DNA from: Ridgeia piscesae
Lineage: Eukaryota; Annelida; Polychaeta; Sabellida; Siboglinidae
Direction of reading: 5' to 3'
DNA: 64,000 nucleotides
Assembly (NCBI GenBank): GCA_025642075.2
Contig: JAODUO010000075.1
Span: 144,501 to 208,500 of the forward strand
Below, piece by piece: positions 27,701-42,296 of this stretch. The position numbers were made by a program, and so were the translations under genes. The notes beneath the pieces were generated by a model. That model was not told the origin of the DNA. It saw only the letters and a program-made list of their open reading frames with translations, and ran no database searches. Numbering within the stretch: position 1 is the first letter of the stretch; each line of letters starts with the position of its first letter.

Positions 27701-29972
27701 AGTGGAGCGCAAAATGTGATTGCCTTGGAAAAGGGAGTTAATTCGATGGAAGATTTAATCAGCATCTTATTTTGCTCAGATGCTGTTCTGCTGCATTCAA
27801 CTCGCCCATTGTTGGCGACAGTGCTGTGTAATGACAATTGGGGCTATATCTGTGAGTTGGTCTGATCTGATAACGCATTCATGTAATCGGTCTTGTCATT
27901 TCTAGGCAACTACAAAATGCAGGATAAACGGCTAGCTGGCAGGTGGCACCACCTGTGGAATCAGTGATGCCACCTGGTGATGTCTACTGTAACTATATCT
28001 GTGGTTTCAAGCTGCCAGGTGTAAGCAAGGACTGCAGTTTGGATCTTGGTGTAATACATTTTAATTGATATACAATAAAGAATAAAGTTTTGAAACGTGG
28101 TTACTTAGATTAATGTTGTCTGTAAATGATTATAATGCCTGAGTTGAGTTGGTGATGTAGACATGCAAATCTTATGTCCTTGTCCCCTGCTATACATGGG
28201 TGAGGATTAGGTACAAAAATCACCAGGTAAAATGTTATGAAACCACTCACTGTGTTCTGTCTTTCTAAACTTTTTTACCCATAATCCTCTCTGTCCATCT
28301 TTCATTTCCCCCTGGCCACCTAACTTCCCGTGTCCCTCCTCCTGCCGTCCCCATTTCACCTGTAACGTTGTATTACATTATATCCAACATAGATTTTACA
28401 CTAACCTCACTATTAGAAACATCATTTTGCTAAGAACGTTGCTGTTTATAAATGTCCACGATAAGCTGCAATTTAATATGTGCAGCGGTGCGTGACTGTT
28501 GTTGAAATAGTTTGTCATGTTGATATCCTAATTACTGAGTGACACTTGCTGCTACTCTGACATCATGGCTGGACGTAGGAGCTGTGGGATTAGCTCCTTG
28601 AAGCCTCTCCCAGGAAGTCTGGTTCTTGTGGCAGTGACAGTGGCTGGAGGCTGGAGGCACTGCTTCAGGAGCCGCAGCTGTTCTGCCGGTCAGTGGTGGT
28701 CACTCTGGCCATTGGTGGTCATTCTATTCTGGCCATTACTGCTAGTGCTTATTGCTAATGACATTTATAATTGTCGGGGTCAGTCTCATTGAGCACCGAG
28801 GGAGATGATGATGTGGCTAATCCCACTCTGGACGGATGGATGGACGGACGGACGGACGGACGGACGGACGGACGGACGGACGGACGGACGGACGGACGGA
28901 CGGACGGCTGGACGGAGTGTGTTTCAATCCCATCTGCCATCAAATATTTCAAATCCTTTCAATACGGAATCTGATCACTTGCTGAGAAATGGATAAACAT
29001 CATGTATTGTGTTGTGTTGTGTTGTGGACTCATGAACATTTCAGATGGACACTTGCAGAAATAAGCCACCAGTCCTTTTACTGGAATTGAGCACAGTTTC
29101 CAACCTGCTGGAGTTTAAATAAATAACTACTGACAAGCCAGTTTTGGTGCAGCCAGCTAGTAATGCAGTTCAGTCTGGGAGTTCACTCAACTTCACTTAG
29201 GAGTTAAGATGGCAAACGACACAATTTCTGCATTTCTGTCCACGCAAATCGGTTAGGAACTTTTCATGATTGACACGTATCAGTGCTGAATAATTGTGTT
29301 AATGCCAAATTCTCCACAGCGTTGACTAACTTAATGCAATATCTCAGCTGCCCGTTGATGCGTCTCTACTGCGCAGGTTGGCGGGCCTCCTTTGTGAGGC
29401 TATAAATAATGTCGACTGCCAACAAGGGGCGACTTTAATGAACAAACAGTGGTTAATTATATTGGTCCATCAGGACTAATCAAGTTATGATGGGGTCATC
29501 AAAGATACCTGGCACCAGTCCGGTAGGAGACTGATTAAATAAAGTGCAGGGCATGCGGACGCATGCATGCATGCTGGCACACGTAATTTGTAAATTGGTC
29601 ATAACTCTGGTGTGTGTGTGTGTCTTCTTGCTGTCGTTATGACACTTGCTCCATCTGTTAAATTTCTCTCGCTTTCATCAAACAGGGTTTATTACATGGT
29701 CAGTTGTTATTTGTGGTGCGTGAAGGAAGCGGTTCAGTGTTTGTAGTTCATTATCCACGATGCATTGTTGCGATGAGTGAGTCACAGTTCCAGTCAGCTT
29801 ATAGGATGTAGTAGATGAAACGACAAGTGTAATTCTGTTTTACCTTGGGTGATAGTTTTTTAGATCCAATCAATGCAGTATCACAAAAACAGTGGACTTG
29901 AAAAAGGTGTGACAAAGCAAGGGCAAGGAGAGATTTGACTTATGGAGAAACCTTTTATACAGTATGTATAAT

Positions 29973-30025
<53 letters not shown>

Positions 30026-30110
30026 ATATATATATATATATATATATAAATATATAATATATATATATATAAATATATATATATACATATAAATTTTATA
30101 CATAATATAC

Positions 30111-30149
<39 letters not shown>

Positions 30150-33100
30150 AATATAATATATATATATATATTAAATATATAATATATTACATATAAATAT
30201 TATAATATATATTTATACAAATATAATATATAAAATATATATATATATAAAATATATATATACATAATATAATATATATATATATATATACATCAAATAC
30301 TATACATAAATAATATATATATATATACATACACACACACACACAAAAAAAAACACATTATACAATACATTATATATATATATTATATATGTACATATAT
30401 AATTTATATATATATATATATTATAACATGCTCTAGTGAAATATTAGCAATTTTCATTTTGAAATATATCCACACTGGTACAAGTAATGATATAATCCAA
30501 AAGTCTGTATCCTGTAATAAAACTAGTGGAGTCGCCTCTTCTTGGAACCAAGACGTAGAAAGCGCGCTATAACACATTAACCCTCGTATTCCGAGTCAGA
30601 GATTCTGTAGCAGATTCTTGCGCTGCCACTAAAGATGTAATCTTGTCACATTTATGTCATCCAGAAGATATATATTAGGGGAAGATGCCTGGACTCCTTC
30701 CTGCAAAACGTTCAGTGGTTAATCTAGATCGTGTTTTCAAACATTGCGGTGCCATTACCGTAGCAAACCAACAGTGTATTTTTGTAGTTTTGTTATTGAA
30801 TATTTCTGGGGTATCACAAACATTTGGTAGTCAATAATTCGTTATTGAGATGTTATTGTAATTAAACTGATGTATGGTCAGGTGGGACCGGCAGGGGGTG
30901 AGGGTGTTTGTGGGGGCGTGTTGGCAGGGGGTGAGAGGAGGAATTGAGGTTAATCAGCAGGGGGAAAGTAGGAGGAATAAACAGCAACATTTATCTCCAT
31001 GTGCTCACCAGGGGGCCGCCATTTCTCTTGCTCCACTGGTCGGGTCTCTCCTATATGTGAGGTCGATTAGTTGCTTTCACTAGGTGCCATGCCCAGTTGG
31101 CAATTACCCCTGGCTGATGTAGTTTGCTAACGTATAGGATCGCATAAATTTAGCTTGTGACGGTTATACTGTGCTGGTTGATATCTCGGGATGGTTTAAA
31201 AAAAATTGAACGAAATTCAAGGATTCAAAACCTGATGTGGTTTAAAAACAGATTGATGTAACCTCTGTGATTTAAATTCCTTTTCGTTCGTGGGCGTGAA
31301 TTTTAATGTTTCCTTTTAATAGTTTTTAATGACTGTGGTTTAATCGTTTTAAAGCTACACAAAGGTACAGAGATGTTCTAGGCACTTTCTGTAAAGATGA
31401 AATATTTAAATATTGATTTTGCGGATTCACACCAATGTACGCATTAAAAACCATTAAAAAACCGTGTCTTCATCGCGTAATGAAACACGATATTCTGCAG
31501 CCACGACCTGGACACAGCCGGCGTCAACAAGCAGACGTAAAAACTAACACGTATTTTACAGCCGCTCTTTAATTGGCACATGAAAACCACTGATAAAAAG
31601 CTGCAGTCTGTTGGTGGTCCAAGTCCTCTATCTCTCCAGTCGAAGCAGTGATGATACATGAGTCCAGACACAGACGTCTTCTTGGTAAAGTCACACACAG
31701 GATAGTGATTCCACCTGCTGGACTCACAGCATGGTGCTGAGTAGATTTATATGAAGTCAGCCGACCACTTGGAAGATTCAACTACCGGTAGTCGGTGGTC
31801 ACCAGCACATTTCAGATCCATTTAGTAATTTTTTATTTGTAGCAGTTTAACAAGGTTTAACAAGTTGTCATCCAGAGCCAAGCTCCAGACGGCACGTGAA
31901 CAAGGAAGCCTATGGCTTATCAAGTGTTCACTAAATAATAAAAGTGTACATAAATTAGTATTATACTTAAAATTATAAATATACAAAATTATAAAATGCC
32001 ACTAAGATGCTACTAATTAAAATACATTGTCTCTAAATATACATAAGTAAAATGATACAAGTAAAATAAAAAATACGTAAAATGTCCTACAATAATAACA
32101 ATTTGTTATAATAATTTATTCATTAAAAAGATGTAATGTACGGTGGTTCAAAGTGCATGGTTTATTTTGTACATGTATGCTAAGACGGTAATTATTATTC
32201 CTAGTAATTAATATTATAAAATAGCCAGTTGCAAATCTACATATTTTGTCTTAAATTTGGTAATGTATGTTTGTCAAAGTTATTTGTCAGCAAGTTTGAA
32301 ATTTACTGCAGGAGTGACTACTAAATTCACCACTGTTTGTTTTAAAACGCTGCACCATAAAATAGCACAAATCCATTGTATTATGGAAGATATTTATAAG
32401 TGAAAACTACAGTCAGTTCATTGAAATATGGTCAACTTGACTTAGGCCTGTGATGTCTGACCCAGGTCAAAGGTCAAAGACCAGTCCGATTTTCAAACAA
32501 GGCGAGGCAATGTGACAGGGATAAGTGGGTGGCTAATCACCTTCAGTTTATAGTTTGGCAAAGGCTTCATTCAGTTACTAAGCAGGCCTTTTTCTTAAGG
32601 GTGTTTCTGATCACCGAAGTGCGTGAGGAGAACGGTGCCACCGATCCTGACCGATTCGACTGACAGGAGCGTCAGAAGCTCTGCCCAGCCGTTTGCTTAC
32701 TAATTAACTTGACAGGGCTGATCAATAGACTTTGGTTCACCGTCTGGCCGTGTACCTCGTGCTGGAATTAGCAGCCGTACTCACACAAAGTAAACACACT
32801 TCCACATCAACAGTGCCATCTGCTGGGCACTTGATGTAGCTCATCAATCCCGATGGCTTTCGCTAGGATAATATAACCAGTTCACAGAATTCATCTAATG
32901 CTGGTATCCATTCAGTCCACGTGTTATGGTCATAATTGTGACTACCTGCGCCAATAATCTGGAATCAACTTTGTGTTACAATTACATAATCTGAAACTGT
33001 AGCCATCTTTTGAAAAAACTCAACATATTTGTTTGAAATTGCGTTTTCACCCTACATTTTCAGCAGTTCCGTGCACCAATGACGACACTTTAATGTCCTT

Positions 33101-36100
33101 GTTTATGATTGCGCCTCTGAACTTAAATTTTCAAGGTAAAAAGTGCGACAAAAGTGTTACTGTTCTTAATAATTAAATAATAAGATTACGTTTTTTCTTT
33201 CCAGTTTTGCGGGATGACTTCCGGGTGAACCCAAGAAACACGGAGGTCGCGGTCGGTGAGTCGGCTGTCTTAGAGTGTCGCTCTCCCCGCGGACTACCAG
33301 AGCCAGATATCAAGTGGAAGAAAGGTGGAGAATTCATTGAGACCGACGGAAGACTGAAGATCCAGGAGCCTGGGAATCTGCTAATTCAAGACGCACGTAA
33401 ACACGACTCCGGGACATACGTGTGCGTAGCTCAGAATAAGGCGGGGGAGAAAGAGAGTATTCCTGCACGGCTGTTCGTGAGAGGTCAGTCAACCGTAACA
33501 TGTTCTTGTTATGTGTGCAGCGATGCGAAAGTAACAGAAGGAAGTGCGAAAAAATAAATATAAAGTATTTGCTGTGCATTTGTTGCTGATATGTACACAA
33601 TTAATTTCCAAACGCAAAGTATTGAACATAGTCATATAAAAAATGTTTCTGTTTGCCTTTATTAAATACTAATAAATTTATGCTAATAAGATTTTTAAAA
33701 ATTCAAAGACAAACTGACAGACATATGACACTTACTAGTGTGGCTCAGGGGTTGATCTTTGGACTCTCGACTAAGAGAACCCGAGTTCGAATCCTGTGCT
33801 GCAGTGTTAAAACCTTGGGCAAGTTTTTCACTCTACATTGCTCCAGTTCACTCAGCTATATAAATGAGTACCAGGCTATAGACAGTGGTGGATATGTGTA
33901 TGAGCAGCCTTTGCGCATTAATTGCAGCATATGGCTGGATGCTTTCCAGTGAAGTTGAGATGGTGGTGTAAATTGCTTTGAGCAATCCTGAGGATTGGAT
34001 ACTGCGCTATGTAAGAACTTGCATTTACCTTTTACTTTGTATCATATTATGATACAAAGTAAGTTATATTATAAAATTGTCTGTATGAATTTCGAAATAA
34101 ATCTAAATCTATGAACCCCACCAATGGTTAGATAGCAGACAATATTTCAGCCTCATACATGCAAAACTAACAGAAATGTGAGTTCACGAACAGACGGACA
34201 CACTGGGATGGGCAGACGGACAGACGGAATATATTAATAAACTTCAACAACATAACCTTTGACCTTGTTTTTGTTGACACCTTTGCAGAAAAGCCCACCT
34301 TTGTGAAGCTTCCTCAGGAGCTGGAAGTGGAGGAGAATGAGTCGGTTCAGTTCCAGTGCAAGGCCAACGGGGACCCCACTCCCACCATTGTGTGGAAGAA
34401 GGAGGAGGGACAGATCCCTCAGGGAAGGTACGACAAGTTTGTTAACCCTACTCTTTCTGTGGATGGCTGTGAAGCAGCGAGAGCCATTGGACTGTCAGTC
34501 ACGAGAACCAGGGTCAGGGGTCAAATCCTGTCATACCTTAGGCTAGTTTGCTCAGTCAGACCTGCTCCAGTTCACCCTGCGGTATGAATGAATACCTGGC
34601 TATAGACAGAGGTGGATATTTGTATGCAGTTATTATTAATTGCAGCGTGGCGGGATGCTTTCTAGAGAAGTAGAGATTGTGTGCGAATTAAGAAGTTTAC
34701 CAGGAAGTAGTAATCAGTTAGTATGTAATAGAGTAATGATGTTACTCTCCCTGTGTATTCAATCTTGATCAAACAGGATATGGAAGCGACAACATTTTAT
34801 CCTCTCGATGCTTCTTCTCCATTATTTGTATCCCTTAAAGCTTTCTCCCAAACCTGGCTGTGTACTCTTGCTCTCATCTACTCTCCCTCAACATCCACTG
34901 CAATTTTAGCACCTACTGTTTTCTCTCATTCCCATAGTGTCTTTCTCTCACATCAGCAAGTTACAGAAATGCTCCACAGAATTATTTATGACCTGCGGTT
35001 AAATATTGTGTATGTTTGGAATGCTTAACCACGATGTGTTAGTTATCATGATATTACTAGGAGCCATAGCAGTGATGTTCCTCTCTCTACCCACACACAC
35101 AAAGGCAGCTTTGCTTATTGCTAAACTCCTCACTCTAGATTATGTAAACACACAGTAAATAAACCTGCATGAAACCCCAAAAAACTATTTATGTTGATTT
35201 GTTGGAACTACAACGGTGGGTACTCTTGCGTGAACTCTGATAAGTTGGCATACTATGAACACTAATAGCTTGGCACTATGTGAACTGCAAACATTACATT
35301 TTGGCTGTATCTGACCCCCATGGTTAGAGAGTACATGACCTCTGATTATTTGGCTTTAACATTCCATAATGAGGTAATAATGACTATGTTTTAGTGCTAG
35401 TTAGTGTTGACTTTTAATGACATAAAATGTGGTAGTGTTTATTGGAAAGAAATACTTAAAACATCTCGTTTGCAGCAGTTTATAATTAGGTGTTTTATAA
35501 ATTGTGATAACATGGAAAACAGAAACGTTTGTATTAAAATATTTACGTCTGACTTATGCAATGGTACGATGAACTCTTTCACTACGTCCACATGTGGCCG
35601 TGATGTGGCATACATAGATAATGAGTTTTTATGTTTCACCGCCATCACTATTTGTCTTGTCTTTCGTCTAGGTCCAGGATTCTGTCAGACAGAAGTCTGA
35701 AAATTGAGAAAGTGAAGATTTCTGACGAGGGGATCTACGTGTGTCGGGCCGAGAACTCAGTTGGCTTCATAGAAGCACTCGCTAAACTGACCGTGCGCTG
35801 TAAGTCTCTCTCAGTCAGAATACCTAATTAGACAAGTTAATGTCTGGTTTTAGAGAGGAGTTTTTATAATACATTGTGCCACTTTTCCGTGGAACGATTT
35901 CTAACTGGTTTGAAACAGATCTGAAAAAACAAAGATCAAAAGTGAACAATTTGGTAGTTCTGTAATTTACCATATATTATACGGCTATTGTCCAGCACAG
36001 TTATTAAACTGAGTCGAAGACAGAATTTGCGTGACAAGATGTTGACCTGCTAAGTGTAGTGTCAGTCTGTGATCTTTTAAATATTGATAAATTTGACCCT

Positions 36101-39100
36101 GGTAACCCCATCATGAAAGGTTCCAAGTCATCGATAAGTTATCCATCTACTCAGAACTGAGACATCGTAAATTATTAATTGTCATAATGTTTACTGTAAT
36201 TAATACGTTCAGCCACACGTTTCTGTTTCGTGATCTGTTCACGTCACACCCACGGTGTTCTACCTACGACCTGAACTGTTTGGTGTAAGCTCATTAACTC
36301 TTATTCACCAGTGTGTTGTGTTTTAAAATGTAATAAATCAATTCCGTGAATGCACTTTGTTTGTAAGGTCAATTTCAAGTTATTTGGCAACAACAGCAGT
36401 ATAATAAATAAGTTCAGAGATAAAATGGGAAGAATAATAAAAATGAAGTCTATATCCATGTTAAGAAAGGACTGATGAATGTGAATGTAAAAAAACTTTC
36501 ATCGGACAAAGTAATACCTAATTAGGACTATTTTTAAATTACTTTTTTGTGTTTTCCTCTCAGCCCACCCGTCATTTACTGTGACCCCAAAAGACAAGAT
36601 TGTAGGGGTCGGCCGCCGAGTGTCCTTTCGCTGTGAGGTCACAGGTAACCCTCCGCCGGCCGTCTTCTGGAGCAAGGGCAATAACAAGGTAGGAACCCCA
36701 ACCCACTGTTAACACACAACGTCTATAGTTGATGCAGGGCAGGTGGACACCATGACACACCCGTACAGCTGCCTCCTATACGGGTCTGGTCTACAGCACT
36801 GATTCTGTCCTTAAATAATGTGACCTGTAAATAGTTTAAACAACGTCTTCAGTTTGTTGAAAAACGTGTGTATACGTTTGCTTACATGGTGTAGTAATCA
36901 ATTTTGACTGTTAAAATTTTTAAGTGAACAAAACTTCAACATTCAACCCACTGAACGTGTCAGTCACATGGTGTGTGGGAGGGCCAGAAAGTGAGCAACA
37001 TCAGCAGGGTACCACATCATGTGACATGAACAGTCAGCAACACCAGGGCAACAATACACAATCAACAACATCAGGGCAATAATACACAATCAACAACACC
37101 AGGGCAGTAATACACAAACAATCAATAACACCAGGGCAATAATACACAAACAATCAATAACACCAGGGCAATAATACACAAACAATCAACAACATCAGGG
37201 CAATAATACACACAAAATCAACAACACCAGGGCAGTAATACACAAACAATCAACAACATCAGGGCAATAATACACAAACAATCAATAACACCAGGGCAAT
37301 AATACACAAACAATCAATAACACCAGGGCAATAATACACAAACAATCAACAACATCAGGGCAATAATACACACAAAATCAACAACACCAGGGCAGTAATA
37401 CACAAACAATCAACAACATCAGGGCAATAATACACAAACAATCAATAACACCAGGGCAATAATACACAAACAATCAACAACATCAGGGCAATAATACACA
37501 CAAAATCAACAACATCAGGGCAATAATACACAAACAATCAACAACATCAGGGCAGTAATACACAAACAATCAATAACACCAGGGCAATAATACACAAACA
37601 ATCAATAACACCAGGGCAATAATACACAAACAATCAACAACATCAGGGCAATAATACACACAAAATCAACAACACCAGGGCAGTAATACACAAACAATCA
37701 ACAACATCAGGGCAATAATACACAAACAATCAATAACACCAGGGCAATAATACACAAACAATCAACAACATCAGGGCAATAATACACACAAAATCAACAA
37801 CACCAGGGCAGTAATACACAAACAATCAACAACATCAGGGCAATAATACACAAACAATCAATAACACCAGGGCAATAATACACAAACAATCAACAACATC
37901 AGGCAATAATACACACAAAATCAACAACACCAGGGCAGTAATACACAAACAATCAACAACACCAGGGCAATAATACACAAAAAATCAACAACATCAGGGC
38001 AGTAATACACAAACAATCAACAACATCAGGGCAATAATACACAAAAAATCAACAACACCAGGGCAGTAATACACAAACAATCAACAACATCAGGGCAATA
38101 ATACACAAAAAATCAACAACACCAGGGCAGTAATACACAAACAATCAACAACACCAGGGCAATAATACACAAACAGTCAACAACACCAGGGCAATAATAC
38201 ACAAACAATCAACAACACCAGGGCAGTAATACACAAACAATCAACAACACCAGGGCAATAATACACAAACAATCAACAACACCAGGGCAATAATACACAA
38301 ACAATCAACAACATCAGGGCAATAATACACAAACAATCAACAACACCAGGACAACAATACACAAACAATCAACAACACCAGAGCAATAATACACAAACAA
38401 TCAACAACGTCAGGGCAATAATACACAAACAATCAACACCACCAGGGCAATAATACACAAACAATCGACAACATCAGGGCAATAATACACAAAGAGTGAA
38501 CATCACCAGGGCAATAATACACAAACAATCAACAACACCACGGCAATAGTACACAAACAATCAACAACACCAGGCAATAGTACACAAACAATCAACAACA
38601 CCAAGGCAATAATACACAAACAATCAACAACATCAGGGCAATAATACACAAACAATCGACAACATCAGGACAATAATACACAAAGAGTGAACATCACCAG
38701 GGCAATAATACATAAACAATGAACACCACCAAGGCAATAGTACACAAACAATCAACAACACCAGGCAATAGTACACAAACAGTCAACAGCATCAGGGCAA
38801 TAATGCACAAACAATTAACAACACCAGGTCACAAACAGTCAACAACACCAGGCCAATAATACACCAACAATCAAAACCAAGGCAGTAAAACACAAACAAT
38901 TAACAACATGAAGGCTATAATACACAAACAATCAACACCAAGGCAATAACACACAGACAATCAACAACACCAAGGTAATAACACACAGACAATCAATGCA
39001 ACAACACCAAGGCAATAACACACAGACAATCAACAACACCAAGGCAATAACACACAGACAATCAACAACACCAAGGCAATAACACACAGACAATCAACAA

Positions 39101-39972
39101 CAGCATTTTGTATCCAACACAGCTGTGCCTTTGCAGCTAAGCTGTACAGATGTGTCATAACAAATTGTTGTTGTCATTGTGATGCTGTTGTCGCGCGCAA
39201 GTGACCTTTCAAAAAAGTGGTAGACGTCACTAGACGACCACTTAATTAAGTTACGAGATCCCCACACTTGTGGTATCTCTTTGACATTATTGATGCTTGA
39301 GGATTTAGGCACAAAAACCTTTCTTATTATTAAGTTTCTGGTGTCAGTGTCGGGCAGAGTGAAAGATCACATGTGTGGATATCGACAAAACTGTCAAAGC
39401 TTGTCCAGGCAGAAACTGACACAATATGAAACCCCACATCATCATTACATGTACCAGCAAATATAAATGCATTTTGGATTGTGTGGAGCACTTGTAGATG
39501 ATAAGACTGTTTTGTGGGGTATATCGAGTTTGTTGCATTATTGTAAATGGATAACAAATTTATTATATGTTGAATTTTATTATGTAAATGTTGTAATTGT
39601 ACTGGTTAAAAACATTATGTAAGCTTTCCAAAATAATCAGAGCTACTCAGAGTAGTAACAAAAAACCTGTGTAACACTGTGGACAATTGCTTTGTGACGT
39701 AACATATGGTGCAAACCCAAGAATTGGTTAGAAGCTTTATCAAATTTTGAAAAACAAATAGTGTTATTCTTCTTCCAAAGGGTTGTCAATTAATCTGTGA
39801 AAGGTTGCCTGCCACACATGCGTGTGCATCAGTGTGTGTGCACACACACGCACACGCACACGTGCACACACAGACACACACACATACAGACATGCACATA
39901 GACACACGTGCGCGCGTCGCACACGCACGCTCACACACTCACACGCACACACGCACACACGCACACACGCAC

Positions 39973-40011
<39 letters not shown>

Positions 40012-42137
40012 CACACTTGTCCTCACTGACATGGTCCACCTTGCAGGACCTGATGTTTCCGCACCAGGACCGAGGTCGGTTCTCAGTGACAGAGTCGGGG
40101 ACTTTGGTGATAGAACCAGTGCACATGACAGACGCGGGTGACTACATTTGTCAGGCCCTCAGTGTCGCTGGCAGTGCTTACTCCAGGGCGCGACTTCAGG
40201 TCAAAGGTGAGTACTCCGGGTTAAGGTTAAGTACTATGGGTGAGAGTTAAATACTTCCGGTGGGGTGGAGTGGTTACTGACATTTAGAGGTAAGTACACC
40301 AAATCAGAGGGGTGTATTTATTCCATATGACAGCTGCATACTCCAGGTCAAGGATAAATACTCCAGCACTGGGGTAAGTACTACAGGTTGAATACTCAAG
40401 GTCAGTGGTGAGTACTCCAGGGCGAAAACTGTTTCTGTGCTATAGTAATATTAATAAGTATATGTAAACATCGACTGCATAATTAGTTAGTTAAGCAGTT
40501 CTATTTCATGAGAGTTAGTAGTTGCCATGACAGAATGGAATCTGATGACCTGACCCTGTTTTTCTGTTGTAGATGTTGACCCTCGACCTCCTCCCATCAT
40601 ACACCAGGGTCCCCAGAACCAGACACTTCCTGTTGACAGTGTTGCCATGATGGTGTGCTCCTGCAGTGGCAGCCCAAAGCCAGCGATTCGCTGGTACAAG
40701 AACAACGTCCTTCTGCGCATGTTCGATGCAAGAATCACTGTCCTTGACTCAGGCACTCTCCAGATATCTGGTTCGTCAGATGTTGTGTACTTGATCAAAC
40801 ACTAAAGTAGGAACTTTTGTATTCAGAAGGTTTTTGGGTGCTGCCTTTGGAATTTTCTCCTTAGTGGTGTAGTACTAATGGTATTTAAATTCATATTTTG
40901 GATATGAATGTATCAATAAATTTATGTTGCCAAGTCTTGACCTATGACCTTGATATGGGTTTCAAAAGCTATCAAATTGTGAAAAGCTGTTAAAAGTTTG
41001 AAAGTCGTCATGTTGTTTTTGAATGTTTACACGGAGTATGTAGTTTTTATTCTTAACACTTGTGGGGTTTGTTATTACGGTACTTGTTATATGCCGGTGT
41101 TGACTTGTAGGGCTGCGTCTGTCGGACACGGCCATGTACACATGCAAGGCTTCGAGCGAGACGGGTGAGACAACGTGGAGTGCAGCACTTACCGTCGAAT
41201 GTGAGTCGCAGTTTTGAGAAGGCCTGCCACTGGTGAAATTGTGTAAATAACAAACAACCTGCACGCTTAGAAAGAACCACTTTTGTCTTGTGTGCAAATT
41301 ACATGATGTGTCTGTACAATAACACGCCAGAGGTCTGTAAACCAGTGGTGCGCAGTTGTAAAGAGATGATTTGTTATCACAATTGCAGTATGAATTTACT
41401 TTAAAAATTGTGATCTGAATCATTAAATTTATTATTGTTGCTAGTAGACAGTATATATACTTTTGTAAAAGTAGTAAAAGTAGCATATGACATATTAATT
41501 AGCCAATTTTCTTATGTATCATTGTTGATTCTGCTGCAGCTCCAACCAATCCCGCGGTGATCTTCCACCGAACCCCTGAGCCGTCCACATTCCCTGGTCC
41601 ACCCTCCAAACCTGAGATCAGTGACATCACTGAGACCACGATGACATTGTCATGGAAGGCCAACACGAACCACGGAGCCTCCCCTGTGTTTGCCTACACC
41701 GTCGACTACTTCAGTCATGAAACAGGAGAGGTTTGTTCACTTGGATTTTGTTAAATTTCAAGCAAAAAATTGTAGCAATTTTTGGCATTAAATTTTTAAT
41801 ATTACATATGGTGGTATTTATTTTGTGTATTTTATATTACGGAATCACACTTGTTTACGAAAAGATATTTTTCTTTTCAAACAAACTATTTTATATTACC
41901 GGTATACTTCAGCAGTGTTATCACTATTATATAAATTTTTCTATGCTTTATGCCTGACAAAACTACTGTTATTATAGCATATTGCCCACTTTCGAAAATG
42001 TATTATCTAATTTGTTTAAGTAGTTTCGTTGATGTAAATTTTTTCATCATCTTATAAACCTTTTAAATGGACTTTTATATGTATTATGTTCATACTCAAA
42101 ACTTGGCATTACCTATGGTTCTGAATATATATGTATA

Positions 42138-42198
<61 letters not shown>

Positions 42199-42212
42199 CA
42201 TGTACATATACA

Positions 42213-42296
<84 letters not shown>

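Larger units (their letters stand above)
18787..33204 (+). other. robo: 14.4-kb robo intron between Ig1 and Ig2
   Basis: Both ends carry consensus splice signals in phase 1. No nested gene is recognisable on either strand. It holds the 25-bp and 41-bp minisatellites, a hAT-like MITE, GGAC and TTGTG microsatellites, a 460-bp AT satellite, and a LINE 3' tail. An AT-rich stretch with a GGTATAGCGCC string (19735-20085) may be a reversed SINE end. The rest is featureless AT-rich DNA to my reading. Confidence 0.7.
36689..40046 (+). other. robo: robo intron splitting Ig4
   Basis: A 3.36-kb intron between a phase-0 donor and acceptor. About 2.07 kb is the 32-bp minisatellite, and the last 200 bases hold a CA-rich microsatellite. 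The rest (39105-39830) shows nothing recognisable. Confidence 0.85.

Noticed and set aside
33741..33794. A tRNA gene from the A and B boxes
   Set aside because: The sequence does not fold into a convincing cloverleaf and continues into a SINE body and tail found in other copies.
37031..39104. CRISPR-like array of regularly spaced repeats
   Set aside because: Units are head to tail with no unique spacers, there are no cas genes, and the setting is a eukaryotic intron.
39764..40126. His/Thr or Cys/Val repeat proteins from frames across CA repeats
   Set aside because: Pure dinucleotide translations; same for the frames at 42096-42422 and 63017-63511.
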